Of a stretch of DNA of 31,399 nt, positions 6,795 through 14,936 are shown one piece after another (the stretch's first letter is position 1; the number at the start of each line of letters is the position of its first letter). This DNA is from Acidobacteriota bacterium (GTDB taxonomy: Bacteria > Acidobacteriota > Terriglobia > Terriglobales > Acidobacteriaceae): the NCBI GenBank assembly GCA_021799405.1, contig JAJZAL010000030.1, positions 1 to 31,399 of the forward strand. Direction: 5' to 3'. The translations under genes and the position numbers were made by a program. The notes beneath the pieces are model-generated. The model searched no databases and was not told where the DNA came from. It saw only the letters and a program-made list of their open reading frames with translations.

Positions 6795-8888
6795 CTATGC
6801 ATGCAGCACAAAGCGGAACCGCATGTTTTCTCCGTACCACATGACGTAGTTTGTTCCCCACGCATTATTCAGCAAGCAGCAGTGGATGCCAGTGGAGAGG
6901 TCGGGTTGGGCGAGAGAGAAATTCAACGGCGACTTATGGCCCAGCGCAACCACGGGCGCATCGATCGTTTCTACATAGAATTTGTCTTCAGGAGAGTTGT
7001 ACTCGAAGCCAGAGGAGAGGGCATGCATATGCCGGCCACCGCCTACCGCGACGTCGAATGGGGAAACGCGTTCATCAAGTTTGTGGAGCAACCAACCGTG
7101 CTGATCAGCGACTATGGGATTAAAGTCCAGCCAGAGGGCTTCCGGCATACGTGTGGCGGTCTTCTCGAACCAGTAAAAGTGAATGTGGACAAGAGGCTCG
7201 CGTCTGGGCAGGAATAGTTCGAGAAACATTTTTCGCGGAAATGCGGCCCGACCGGAGTGGAGTGCTTCCGGGTCGACAATTGTAAGTTGCGCGAGAACTC
7301 TGTGGCCCTCCTGGCTCTGCTCGTAGTGAATGTTGGTAAGGCTGGGAAACCAGTCCTGATTTCTGGCGCCGAAGAGCTCGATATTCGGTTTCCCGAAGTC
7401 TTTCTTCGTCCATGAGGCATGGCGGATCAGATATTTTGTACGGTAAGTCGTGTAGTCTTCCTGCGAGAGCGTCTGATAGGAAAAGAGAGCCAGTGGATGT
7501 GCCTGCGACGCCCATTCGCGCCCAGTCTTCTTGTTGCGGAGACGAGAGATAGCGCCCGTTTTCGGGTCCAAGGCGATGGCGAAATGTTCGGCGTCGATTA
7601 CATCGCCGGGTTGCACGCGTACCGGGTGGTAGAGCCTGGGTTCTTTTGCATCCAGTGCGCTGATGCGGGATTCAGCCTGTTCGCGGAGGGCCGAGGGAAG
7701 AGTAGCTATCCCTCTGAATAGATCGTTGCGCTTTTCTTCCCAACTGAACTGCACCACTTCATAGTTCTTAGTGTGCAAGACGGACGCCAAGGCGCGGGGA
7801 GTGTAATGGTCGTAGTCGAGCCATTTCTTGATGTCTACTCCCCAAGTGTGCTCTGCTTCCAGAAGCATGTAAGCAAGAAGGGCAAGGTCGGTTTTCCCGC
7901 CCAAAATCAGTGTGCCTTCTTCGATCCAGCTTTTGCGGAGCCGGGACAGTTCGCGATAACGCGCGACTTTCAAGGGATCACTGGCGGCACCGTAAATCCA
8001 GGTATCCCCAATTTCTTCGGTAACTACGGGAAAAGCATGGCTATATGGAGCGACCGCATTGGCAATCTCTGTGAGATTGGTTGGAATCACTTCCGCATTG
8101 GGATACCGTGATTTGAGCCCGGAGTAAATGCCGGCAATCTCTGCCGGAGTATGTGGGCCGCTGTTGTCGTTGCGGACAATGATAGCTACGGCTATGTCGG
8201 CTCCCGGAATGCGCGCAACCGTTCCGTAATCGTGGTGGTACAGCATAGGCAGCGTTGTTCCCGTGGAATCTCTCCACCGGAAGAACAACGGAACTTTGGC
8301 GGGCATGCTTCCACTATTGACACCGATGTCCAGGAAACTGACGCCCTGGGAAACGATGGGAGTGATGAGTCCGCGAGTGTGCCCTGGGACATCCGTCATC
8401 TTTGCTCCCGTTGTTACACGGCCGAACCGTTTGTCGAGCGCTTTGGAAAGACCAATGCTTGCCGAAATCTGGGAAGTGTCCATCAACTCTGTTTCCCAGT
8501 TAAAGGGCAGTGCAAACCATGCAATATCCCCTCGCAAAATGGCCTGGTCCATCCGCTTGCGCTCTGCTGTCGTGGCCTGCTCCAGATATTCGTAGAGCAG
8601 CCATGATCCAGTAGTCCATACATACCGGCTGGGGCCGCTGCGGCGCATCTCTTCTGCGACTTGAATGGCCCGAGGGAAATAGTCATGGAAGTAAAGATCG
8701 ATAATCGCGGTCTGTGTATTGAGAAAGCCGGCATCGAAATGGCACATGAACATGGCCAGGACGCGCTTTACCTGGGGGTCGGGTTTGGATGGTGGGACGG
8801 GTGAAACAGCACTCAGCGGATCGCCGCGCATAGCGGCGGTGGTTCCACAAACGGCTACGACGGACGCTATAAAGTTGCGGCGATTCAT
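6795..8888 (-). CDS. DUF5054-like exported glycoside hydrolase (GH38/57-type fold)
   Basis: About 697 residues. The N-terminus MNRRNFIASVVAVCGTTAA is a Tat-type signal (RRNF), so export is expected. The ATG at 8888 is preferred over an in-frame ATG at 8978 because of the signal peptide and an AAGAGAG ribosome site. Two motifs look like retaining alpha-mannosidase (GH38) active-site elements: H50-F-D52 in the CHFDAGF stretch, resembling the zinc-binding HxD, and D166-VPG-H170, resembling the GH38 nucleophile motif D-P-F-G-H. The remainder contains Trp-rich barrel and beta-sandwich segments. DUF5054 proteins have no established substrate that I know of. The gene lies downstream of, and parallel to, the GH79-PLL gene (148-nt gap). 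A role in trimming the glycan that feeds the operon is an inference. Confidence 0.65.
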   Translation of the reverse strand: MNRRNFIASVVAVCGTTAAMRGDPLSAVSPVPPSKPDPQVKRVLAMFMCHFDAGFLNTQTAIIDLYFHDYFPRAIQVAEEMRRSGPSRYVWTTGSWLLYEYLEQATTAERKRMDQAILRGDIAWFALPFNWETELMDTSQISASIGLSKALDKRFGRVTTGAKMTDVPGHTRGLITPIVSQGVSFLDIGVNSGSMPAKVPLFFRWRDSTGTTLPMLYHHDYGTVARIPGADIAVAIIVRNDNSGPHTPAEIAGIYSGLKSRYPNAEVIPTNLTEIANAVAPYSHAFPVVTEEIGDTWIYGAASDPLKVARYRELSRLRKSWIEEGTLILGGKTDLALLAYMLLEAEHTWGVDIKKWLDYDHYTPRALASVLHTKNYEVVQFSWEEKRNDLFRGIATLPSALREQAESRISALDAKEPRLYHPVRVQPGDVIDAEHFAIALDPKTGAISRLRNKKTGREWASQAHPLALFSYQTLSQEDYTTYRTKYLIRHASWTKKDFGKPNIELFGARNQDWFPSLTNIHYEQSQEGHRVLAQLTIVDPEALHSGRAAFPRKMFLELFLPRREPLVHIHFYWFEKTATRMPEALWLDFNPIVADQHGWLLHKLDERVSPFDVAVGGGRHMHALSSGFEYNSPEDKFYVETIDAPVVALGHKSPLNFSLAQPDLSTGIHCCLLNNAWGTNYVMWYGENMRFRFVLHA

Positions 8889-9015
8889 AATGCTCTCTTT
8901 CTGCCCCAATAGATTCGAATAGAGCCGAGCCGATGCGAACCCGAAATTTTGAGTGGCCCCGCATTTGCTGAGCTGCATTGCCGTCAGCCTGACGGAATGA
9001 AATAAATTTCAGGTG

Positions 9016-9040
9016 TGCAAGATTCTTGCAACGTTTCTAA
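9016..9040. promoter_or_regulatory. Inverted repeat and LacI-like half-operator upstream of the DUF5054 gene
   Basis: TGCAAGA-T-TCTTGCA at 9016-9030 is a perfect inverted repeat around one base. It overlaps TTGCAACGTTTCTAA, which has the central CG flanked by A/T-rich arms seen in LacI-family operators. The one-base spacer makes it a poor transcript hairpin, so an operator is likelier than a terminator. It differs in sequence from the AATCGATT elements elsewhere in the window. Confidence 0.3.
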
Positions 9041-11766
9041 TTCACCTGCCCCTCGTGTGAATAAAATCGGATTCCCTTTTCGCCGAGGTCTATCCATCCA
9101 TTCCAATGCGGGCCTGAACTCAACTGCCAGTTTGACCATACATCTCCGTTCGGCCCAATCGTAAAGATCTGAATGCGGCCGACAGAGGTGCTGCTTCCGA
9201 CGAGGCGCGGATGCAATTCGCTACCACCAATATCCGTCCATTTATCTCCAAAGGTGCTCGTTGGAAGATCGTCTTGTGTCAAACTCCAGAGATGATGCGG
9301 CGCCGAAGCGGCGATTCCCAGCAGTACCAAATAGCCATTTCGGTTCTGGTCTACGACGAAACCCGGCTCCAGGTTTTTTCCAGGGAGACTTTCCCAACCG
9401 TGCCAGGCTCCGCCCGGGGTGGTTTGCCAGTTGTGCCAGATGCGGCCGCTGGAGTCTATGCCGAAGATTTCGATTCGTCCGTCGAGATTTCTGGCGACTG
9501 CCAATTGTGACTGAAGGCGAGGTCCAGGCAGGGCAGCCCACCCGCTCCAGTCATCCTCGTTGATTTGCGTGTTCGACCACACATGCCCACCGAGGCCGAC
9601 ACCGAAGACTTCGAGATTTCCGTTGAGGTTTTGTCCGACTGCGTATCCAGCCTGAATGGACTTATCGCGAAGCTCCGTCCACCCCGACCATGCAGCTTCC
9701 GGAGCGTATTCGCTGCTTACGTAAAGCTTGCCATTCTTCGCGATACCAAAAATGCTGAGACTTCCGTCTACGTTCCGTTCAGCGGCCAGATGGCGGAGGT
9801 TTGGGCCGTTCATGGCAGACCATGAACCCCAGGGTCCGTCTGGGACGCGCTGGCGAATGTATTCAACCCGGCCATGTGAAGCGGGTGCGAATATTTCCAG
9901 CGTATTGTCTTGATTACGAGCGACGACGACGCCAGGATGAGCGGGCATTCCGCTCGGCAGATCATTCCAGAGTTTCTGCCTGGCTGCAGTAGTGCTCGGT
10001 CGTTCGGCAGGGTCGTGCCGAAGGAACGTCATTACACCGTCTGGCAACACACCGAAGAGATGAAGCGCCCCGTCCTGATAGTGACTGACTGGTCCTGTAT
10101 TTTCACCTGTGGCGCGAATCTTCACGATTGCCGCAGTTGAGGGCGGGACGGTTATCACAACTCGGCCGTCTCTCTCGGGACTCATGGGAGTCCAATGGCC
10201 AAGCCACCGGGAATAGTTGGTAATTCGAGAGCCCCCGATTGTTGCCGACTTCAAAGATGGGTCGCCGGGGTGGCCGTCGGTCATTAGCATAGATGCGACA
10301 CTGGCCGCGTCTAAGTGTTCTGGAAGGATAGATACTCTGGTAGAACGAGATGTTAGTGCTCCGCTGGTCTTGTTAATGATCGTGACATAAAGGTCTCGCC
10401 CTGCACGGACGCCGTATGCGGTGACATTCATGTGGTCAGGATTGGAGATCGCGACGGGCTCGACATAACCGTGTCCACCGAGAGTGAAGGCTTTAATACC
10501 ATACCCCTTTGGCGTGATCCGGTATCTGGAACAGGGGGAAGGGCTGCACTGAGAAGATCCGCGCACGAGATTGATGGGGACGATTGTGTCCGTATAGATC
10601 CACGGGTTGTTGTGAAAGTTGACGCCACTGGCGCCGTGAGCCGCCCACCAATGCATGAAATCGAGAGCCCAGAGGGCAGAGGCGAACGCGTTACTTGTTC
10701 CTGGAACTCCGCCGAGAAAGTCGTTAGCCTCAGTCAGCCTGTAGTGGATGCCCATTGCGAGGAGAGGTGCGAGGTTGTGTTGATACAGCCATGGGTAGGG
10801 AGTGTAGACAAGACCGTTGGTCCTGCCTGGTCCGCAGGCATTCTGAGGCGCACTGGGTTCCGAATCAATTGAGTTGCCATCTACCCAATTGGTGGACAGC
10901 ATATCTTGAATAGCCTGTTTCGAGTTGAGGGTATAGGTGGTTTTTGGTGTTCCGCAACGGACGGTGAATCCATGCCCTACATAGAAATGTTGAAGAGCCA
11001 GCGCAATGTCTCCATCGCGCTGGGTCGCTGCAGCGAATGCCTGAGTCCAGGAAACCCGAGAAGATGGGTCAGGCACATCCGTCGCAGGCGTGTAGGCTCC
11101 GGTATCCGGCCCTGAAAGCCTGGCGTTCGGCACTTCTTTTCGGATTGCGGTCGCAAACTTTTCCCAGTCGGCGAGATAGGACGGAAATGCAGAGCCGGGT
11201 ACGCCGGGAGAGGCCTCGTAGATCGCAGGATCCAGTCTGTGGTATGAATGCCAGTCCGGCTCGTTTCCAATGGCAAATGAGTCGAGGCTGGTTCGATAAT
11301 GCCTCCAGATCCACTGCGCGGTGTCAGCATCCTCTGTAACCAGATTGGGATGAAAGCATCCCCGCGGGTTGAGCAAGCGCAAGGAATAGATAACCTTCAC
11401 GCCAGCTTTCTGTGCGAAGGTAAACAGTTGACGTACATCTGCGTGAGATGGAATCGGAGTGCGGCACATACCTGAACCAGCGAATCCATCTACTGTGCCT
11501 CCACCGACCCGAATGTTACGGACGCCGAGGTTCTGAAGCAAGGTAATTAGGCTGGTGTTTCTCGGAGTGAAGAAGTACCCGGCAACGCCATATCGATCAG
11601 GCAGCATGCTTGCTGTCTCGAATCCGATTCCGGCAAAAGCGGGGGGGATTGCGTGGGCATGAGATAACGTCGAAATTCTAAGGGTGATACCAACCTGGGC
11701 AACCGCGACGGATGAGAGCAGAAAAACTATTGCAAACAGCTCAGTGGATTTTCTGATCGTCAACAT
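9037..11766 (-). CDS. GH79-like glycoside hydrolase with C-terminal PLL-type lectin beta-propeller
   Basis: Exported two-module enzyme, 909 residues. A signal peptide (residues 1-23, ...SSVAVA-Q) leads into a (beta/alpha)8 clan-A domain. The acid/base is E169 in GNEPD and the probable nucleophile is E346 in RLTEAND. A beta-sandwich follows (DLYVTIINKTSG region), like the GH79 C-terminal domain. Characterised GH79 enzymes are retaining beta-glucuronidases and heparanases. From about residue 560 to the end, some seven repeats of the type 'NxDGRIEIFGIDSSGRIWHN...GWxxL' form a PLL/DUF346-type propeller; such lectins bind L-fucose or O-methylated sugars. A GGAAAG ribosome site precedes the ATG. 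The promoter carries a perfect palindrome at 11878-11897. It is a paralogue of the gene at 26765. Confidence 0.82.
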   Translation of the reverse strand: MLTIRKSTELFAIVFLLSSVAVAQVGITLRISTLSHAHAIPPAFAGIGFETASMLPDRYGVAGYFFTPRNTSLITLLQNLGVRNIRVGGGTVDGFAGSGMCRTPIPSHADVRQLFTFAQKAGVKVIYSLRLLNPRGCFHPNLVTEDADTAQWIWRHYRTSLDSFAIGNEPDWHSYHRLDPAIYEASPGVPGSAFPSYLADWEKFATAIRKEVPNARLSGPDTGAYTPATDVPDPSSRVSWTQAFAAATQRDGDIALALQHFYVGHGFTVRCGTPKTTYTLNSKQAIQDMLSTNWVDGNSIDSEPSAPQNACGPGRTNGLVYTPYPWLYQHNLAPLLAMGIHYRLTEANDFLGGVPGTSNAFASALWALDFMHWWAAHGASGVNFHNNPWIYTDTIVPINLVRGSSQCSPSPCSRYRITPKGYGIKAFTLGGHGYVEPVAISNPDHMNVTAYGVRAGRDLYVTIINKTSGALTSRSTRVSILPEHLDAASVASMLMTDGHPGDPSLKSATIGGSRITNYSRWLGHWTPMSPERDGRVVITVPPSTAAIVKIRATGENTGPVSHYQDGALHLFGVLPDGVMTFLRHDPAERPSTTAARQKLWNDLPSGMPAHPGVVVARNQDNTLEIFAPASHGRVEYIRQRVPDGPWGSWSAMNGPNLRHLAAERNVDGSLSIFGIAKNGKLYVSSEYAPEAAWSGWTELRDKSIQAGYAVGQNLNGNLEVFGVGLGGHVWSNTQINEDDWSGWAALPGPRLQSQLAVARNLDGRIEIFGIDSSGRIWHNWQTTPGGAWHGWESLPGKNLEPGFVVDQNRNGYLVLLGIAASAPHHLWSLTQDDLPTSTFGDKWTDIGGSELHPRLVGSSTSVGRIQIFTIGPNGDVWSNWQLSSGPHWNGWIDLGEKGIRFYSHEGQVN

Positions 11767-11877
11767 TTCAACTTTCCAATCCCGGAAGCAATCGCTCTCT
11801 GCATTGGATGGGCATAAGGCTGGGCGTGATTGGCACGAGAAATTTCTGATTCATGGGCGCTGCGCCAGCAATAAAAC

Positions 11878-11897
11878 GATCGTAATCGATTACGATC
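11878..11897. promoter_or_regulatory. Perfect 20-bp palindromic operator of the GH79-PLL promoter
   Basis: GATCGTAATCGATTACGATC is a perfect palindrome. Its core GTAATCGATTAC matches the general LacI/GalR-family operator form (A/T-rich arms around a central CG). It covers the predicted transcription start of the minus-strand promoter, so repression by occlusion is likely. The regulator is not encoded in the window. Confidence 0.75.
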
Positions 11898-11902
11898 CTA
11901 AA

Positions 11903-11931
11903 ATTTAGTTAGAGTGGCGCCTAATTGTCAA
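11903..11931 (-). promoter_or_regulatory. Sigma-70-type promoter of the GH79-PLL gene
   Basis: On the minus strand, TTGACA (11931-11926) is separated by 17 nt from CTAAAT (11908-11903). The predicted start near 11896 falls inside the palindromic operator and gives a leader of about 130 nt. Confidence 0.6.
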
Positions 11932-12205
11932 GGGGAGGATGTTTGTCAATGTTTTCGCAAGGGGAACGACCAGCGTGTCTGCCGGGCAAACGGGCTGGCC
12001 GTTGGATGGCCACAGCAGGGGGAACGGAGCGCTCTGCAACTGTATGAGCCCGCTGTTCACATGGTGCGAGGCCGTCGCGTTCATGATGGCAAAGCACAGA
12101 TTTCGTCGCCCGCCGGTCGCGACATTAGAAAGCTGCGCCCCTTTACGGCGAACGGAGGGAGGCGGTCTGGATCATCAGATTTGCCCATCCTAATCCTAAG
12201 TTCGT

Positions 12206-12234
12206 GTTGACAATCGACGCCAATCGATTAGACT
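12206..12234 (+). promoter_or_regulatory. Operon promoter with overlapping AATCGATT operator
   Basis: TTGACA (12206-12211) and TAGACT (12229-12234) are 17 nt apart, a near-consensus sigma-70 promoter. The spacer holds CAATCGA twice, 10 bp apart (12211-12217 and 12221-12227), the second as part of AATCGATT. Bases 12209-12229 recur exactly at 22712-22732. Binding here would block RNA polymerase. Confidence 0.72.
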
Positions 12235-12313
12235 TATTTCAACATTGACGACACAGCTGGAGAGCGTTGTATCTCGACAAGGCTGTGTTCACAGAACCGG
12301 AGTCGGGCAAATC

Positions 12314-13531
12314 ATGAGTGGCAATCACCTGATGGTCGTGCAGGGCGGAGGGCCGACACAGGTACTGAACGCGACTCTGGCCGCAGTGGTTGATGAAGCG
12401 CGGAGGACGCGGGCGTTTGATCGCATCATGGGAGCGTGTTCGGGGACGCGCGGTCTGGTGGAGGGCGCTTTTGCCGATCTCAACCGGCTGACAAAGAGCG
12501 AACTCGAACTGCTTCGTGTGACGCCGGGCGCGGCGCTGGGGTCCTCGCGTTTTCGTCCTTCGGACGAAGATATGCGGCGGATTCTGGAATCGTTGCGCAA
12601 CCTTGGAGTCAAGAGCGTGCTCTTCATCGGCGGCAATGGGACGATGGAGGGAGCGGGGCGGATTCTTCGCTACTGCGCTGAGTCGGGGTATGAGATTCAG
12701 GTTATTGGAATACCGAAGACCATTGATAACGATGTGGCGCGAACCGACAGGTGTCCGGGGTATGCCAGCGCCGCGCGTTTTATCGCGCAATCGACGCGCG
12801 ATTTGGGAATGGATGTTCGATCGCTTCCCCAGCCGGTGACGATTCTGGAAACGATGGGTCGGAGTGTTGGCTGGATTGCAGCGGCGGCCGCGGCTGGGAA
12901 AGAGAGCGATGAGGATGCGCCGCACGTGGTGTGTGTTCCTGAAGTGGCTTTTGATTTCGATGGCTTTGTTGGGGTGATCGATGGCGCCGTTGCGAAGCGA
13001 GGCTGGGCCGTCGCTGTTGTGTCGGAAGGACTGCGAGATCAGGCGGGCCGCCCGGTGTATCAGAAGACGGATCCAGTGCAGGCGGATCCGTTGAATCGTC
13101 CGCTGACAGGAGGTGTGGGGCAATATCTGGCGGATGAAGTGGCCGCGCGGCTGGGGATTCGCTGCCGGTGCGAAAAGCCTGGATTGCTGGGGAGAGCGTC
13201 GATGCTTCACGTTTCGCAGAGGGATCTGAAGGACGCTGATCTGGTGGGCCGGGCCGGAGTGCAAGGGCTGTTGTCTGGCCGCAGCGGGGAAATGGTGTCA
13301 TTGCTTCCGCTAGACAAGCATCAAGACGCGCAATATGAGTTCGTAAGGTTTGAAGATGTGGCTGGCATCGAGCGGGCTATTCCTTCGGCGTGGCTGGGGA
13401 GCGGCGTGGACGCGATTCCCGCGCGCAGCGGTTTTTTTGATTATGTCCGGCCTTTGATGGGTGAGTTGAAGTGCTATCATCCGCCGTTGATTTCTGATGT
13501 GCGATTTCGAGGAGTGGTAGACCATGCATAG
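12314..13531 (+). CDS. PfkA-superfamily sugar kinase (candidate sulfofructose kinase)
   Basis: Cytoplasmic 6-phosphofructokinase-family protein, 405 residues. The nucleotide loop reads GGNGT (106-110), with Asn where PfkA has the Mg-binding Asp (GGDGS), but Gly at the next position as in ATP-dependent enzymes. The catalytic motif PKTIDND (134-140) has the Lys seen in pyrophosphate-type and some ATP-type enzymes. MGR (181-183) and a GYASAARFIAQ segment complete the sugar site. I prefer the ATG at 12314, whose upstream GGAG is rather distant; a TTG at 12245 would sit only about 4 nt after the predicted transcript start. In this operon the natural product would be 6-deoxy-6-sulfofructose-1-phosphate, the substrate of the aldolase at 20828. 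Phosphorylation of fructose- or tagatose-6-phosphate cannot be excluded. First gene of the operon; it overlaps the next by 8 nt. Confidence 0.8.
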   Translation: MSGNHLMVVQGGGPTQVLNATLAAVVDEARRTRAFDRIMGACSGTRGLVEGAFADLNRLTKSELELLRVTPGAALGSSRFRPSDEDMRRILESLRNLGVKSVLFIGGNGTMEGAGRILRYCAESGYEIQVIGIPKTIDNDVARTDRCPGYASAARFIAQSTRDLGMDVRSLPQPVTILETMGRSVGWIAAAAAAGKESDEDAPHVVCVPEVAFDFDGFVGVIDGAVAKRGWAVAVVSEGLRDQAGRPVYQKTDPVQADPLNRPLTGGVGQYLADEVAARLGIRCRCEKPGLLGRASMLHVSQRDLKDADLVGRAGVQGLLSGRSGEMVSLLPLDKHQDAQYEFVRFEDVAGIERAIPSAWLGSGVDAIPARSGFFDYVRPLMGELKCYHPPLISDVRFRGVVDHA

Positions 13532-14894
13532 TGATGATCGTCAGGGCAATTCTCGCCGGCTGGGAGTCCTGATTCTGGGACGCAAGCGTCCTGGCTTTGA
13601 CCAGGAATGGAATCAGCTTGTTTGCAGGAAGAGCATCGCAAGCCTGACGGAACTGGGATTCGATTGCGTAGGAGCAGAGGCGCCGGTTGTGGACGATGCA
13701 ACGACGCATGCGGCGCTGGACAGGGTCGAGCAGGCGCGGTGCGAGGCGTTACTGCTGCTGCAGCCCTCGATTGCACATGGTCAACTGGCGCTGACGGTGA
13801 TGCAGCGCTGGCGTGGGCCGGTGGTTTTATGGGCTACTCCGGAGCGGCCGGGAGACGGCAAGGTTAGTTCCTGCTCGCTTGTGGGTCAGCACCTGTGGGC
13901 GTCGGCGCTGTCGCAGGCGGGGCATCCGTTTGAATCTGTGTACGGAGATGCAGACAGCCCGGCATTGCGGACGGAACTGGTGCGCGCGATTGAGTTAGCC
14001 AGCACATACAAACACATAAGTCGAGCCAAGGTTGGAGTGATCGGCACTTATGTTCCGGGGTTCATCGATCTGGCGGCGGAGCCGTTCCTTTTGAGGAAGC
14101 AGCTAGGGGCGCAACTTCACGCGTTGAGCCTTCCGCAGTACATGGAGCGGGTTCATCTTCTTCCCGAGGAAGTTGTCGAGAAGGATGTGCAACGGGTCCT
14201 GGATCTGCACTTGCGGAAGACGAATGTCACGGAAGAGATGCTGGCCGTCAATTCGCGCTGCTACCTGGCGATGAGGGAAGTAATGGAGGAAGAGGGTCTG
14301 GATGCTCTTGCTTTGCAATGCTGGCCTGAGTTGCCGAACATGATCGGGCAGTGGCCGTATCTGGCGGTGTCGCGGCTGACTTCAGAGGGGCATGCGGTGT
14401 CGATTGAAGGCGACGTGGATGGCTGCATCCATATGCTGATGAACTCCTGCTTGAAGCTGGGACCGAGTTTTTTAACGGACTGGCTGGAGCATGATCAGAA
14501 GGAGATATTCTTCTGGCATCCCGGGATGGCACCGATGATCATGTGCGAGGCAGTGGGCGCGGAGGGCGGGCCGGAACTCGATCAGCACTTCAATCTTGCG
14601 AAGCCGTATGTGGTGAATGGGCAAATCCGCATTGGAGAGCCTGTGACGGTGATGCGCCTCTGGAGGTGTGGCTCCGGATATCGTCTGACGGCTTTCGAGG
14701 GGACGACACGCACGCCTCGCCGCAGGTTGAGCGGTAACACAGCGCTGGTGGAGGTTGAGGGCGAGGATGTGCCTTCGCGCTTTGATCGGCTATTGCATGC
14801 GGGGATGCCGCATCACGTATTGCTTTCCTATGGTCATCATGCTGAGACTTATCGCAGGCTGGCGCGGCTATTTGGTATTGAATGGATTGCATAG
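13524..14894 (+). CDS. L-fucose isomerase-like aldose-ketose isomerase (candidate sulfoquinovose isomerase)
   Basis: 456 residues of the FucI/AraA-like superfamily (COG2407 type). An N-terminal Rossmann-like half (LGVLILGRKRPGF..., LLLLQPSIAHGQLAL) is followed by a central domain (KVGVIGTYVPGFIDLA). The C-terminal half holds candidate metal and sugar ligands: E in ALQCWPELPNMIGQWPYLAV, E and D in SIEGDVDGCIHM, and H in HHVLLSYGHHAE. The assignment rests on overall pattern rather than one hallmark motif. Family members isomerise L-fucose, D-arabinose and, in SqvD/SftI proteins, sulfoquinovose to sulfofructose. The SuyAB and sulfolactate dehydrogenase genes downstream favour the last activity. 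The ATG lies inside the end of the kinase gene (ATGCATAG overlap), so translation is probably coupled. Confidence 0.75.
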   Translation: MHSDDRQGNSRRLGVLILGRKRPGFDQEWNQLVCRKSIASLTELGFDCVGAEAPVVDDATTHAALDRVEQARCEALLLLQPSIAHGQLALTVMQRWRGPVVLWATPERPGDGKVSSCSLVGQHLWASALSQAGHPFESVYGDADSPALRTELVRAIELASTYKHISRAKVGVIGTYVPGFIDLAAEPFLLRKQLGAQLHALSLPQYMERVHLLPEEVVEKDVQRVLDLHLRKTNVTEEMLAVNSRCYLAMREVMEEEGLDALALQCWPELPNMIGQWPYLAVSRLTSEGHAVSIEGDVDGCIHMLMNSCLKLGPSFLTDWLEHDQKEIFFWHPGMAPMIMCEAVGAEGGPELDQHFNLAKPYVVNGQIRIGEPVTVMRLWRCGSGYRLTAFEGTTRTPRRRLSGNTALVEVEGEDVPSRFDRLLHAGMPHHVLLSYGHHAETYRRLARLFGIEWIA

Positions 14895-14936
14895 ATGCGT
14901 GCACACAGCGGTGCGCGAGTGGAAAGGAGAACGAAT

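Larger units (their letters stand above)
11767..12313. other. Divergent intergenic region between the GH79-PLL gene and the operon
   Basis: 547 bases without a convincing gene. Short open stretches in 11914-12210 lack ribosome sites and look like chance. It holds two opposing promoters, each overlapped by an AATCGATT element (listed separately), and a 5' leader of about 70 nt for the kinase gene. Confidence 0.7.

Noticed and set aside
12245..12313. TTG at 12245 as start of the kinase gene
   Set aside because: It lies about 4 nt after the predicted transcript start, has no ribosome site, and the added residues show no family similarity; the ATG at 12314 is better.
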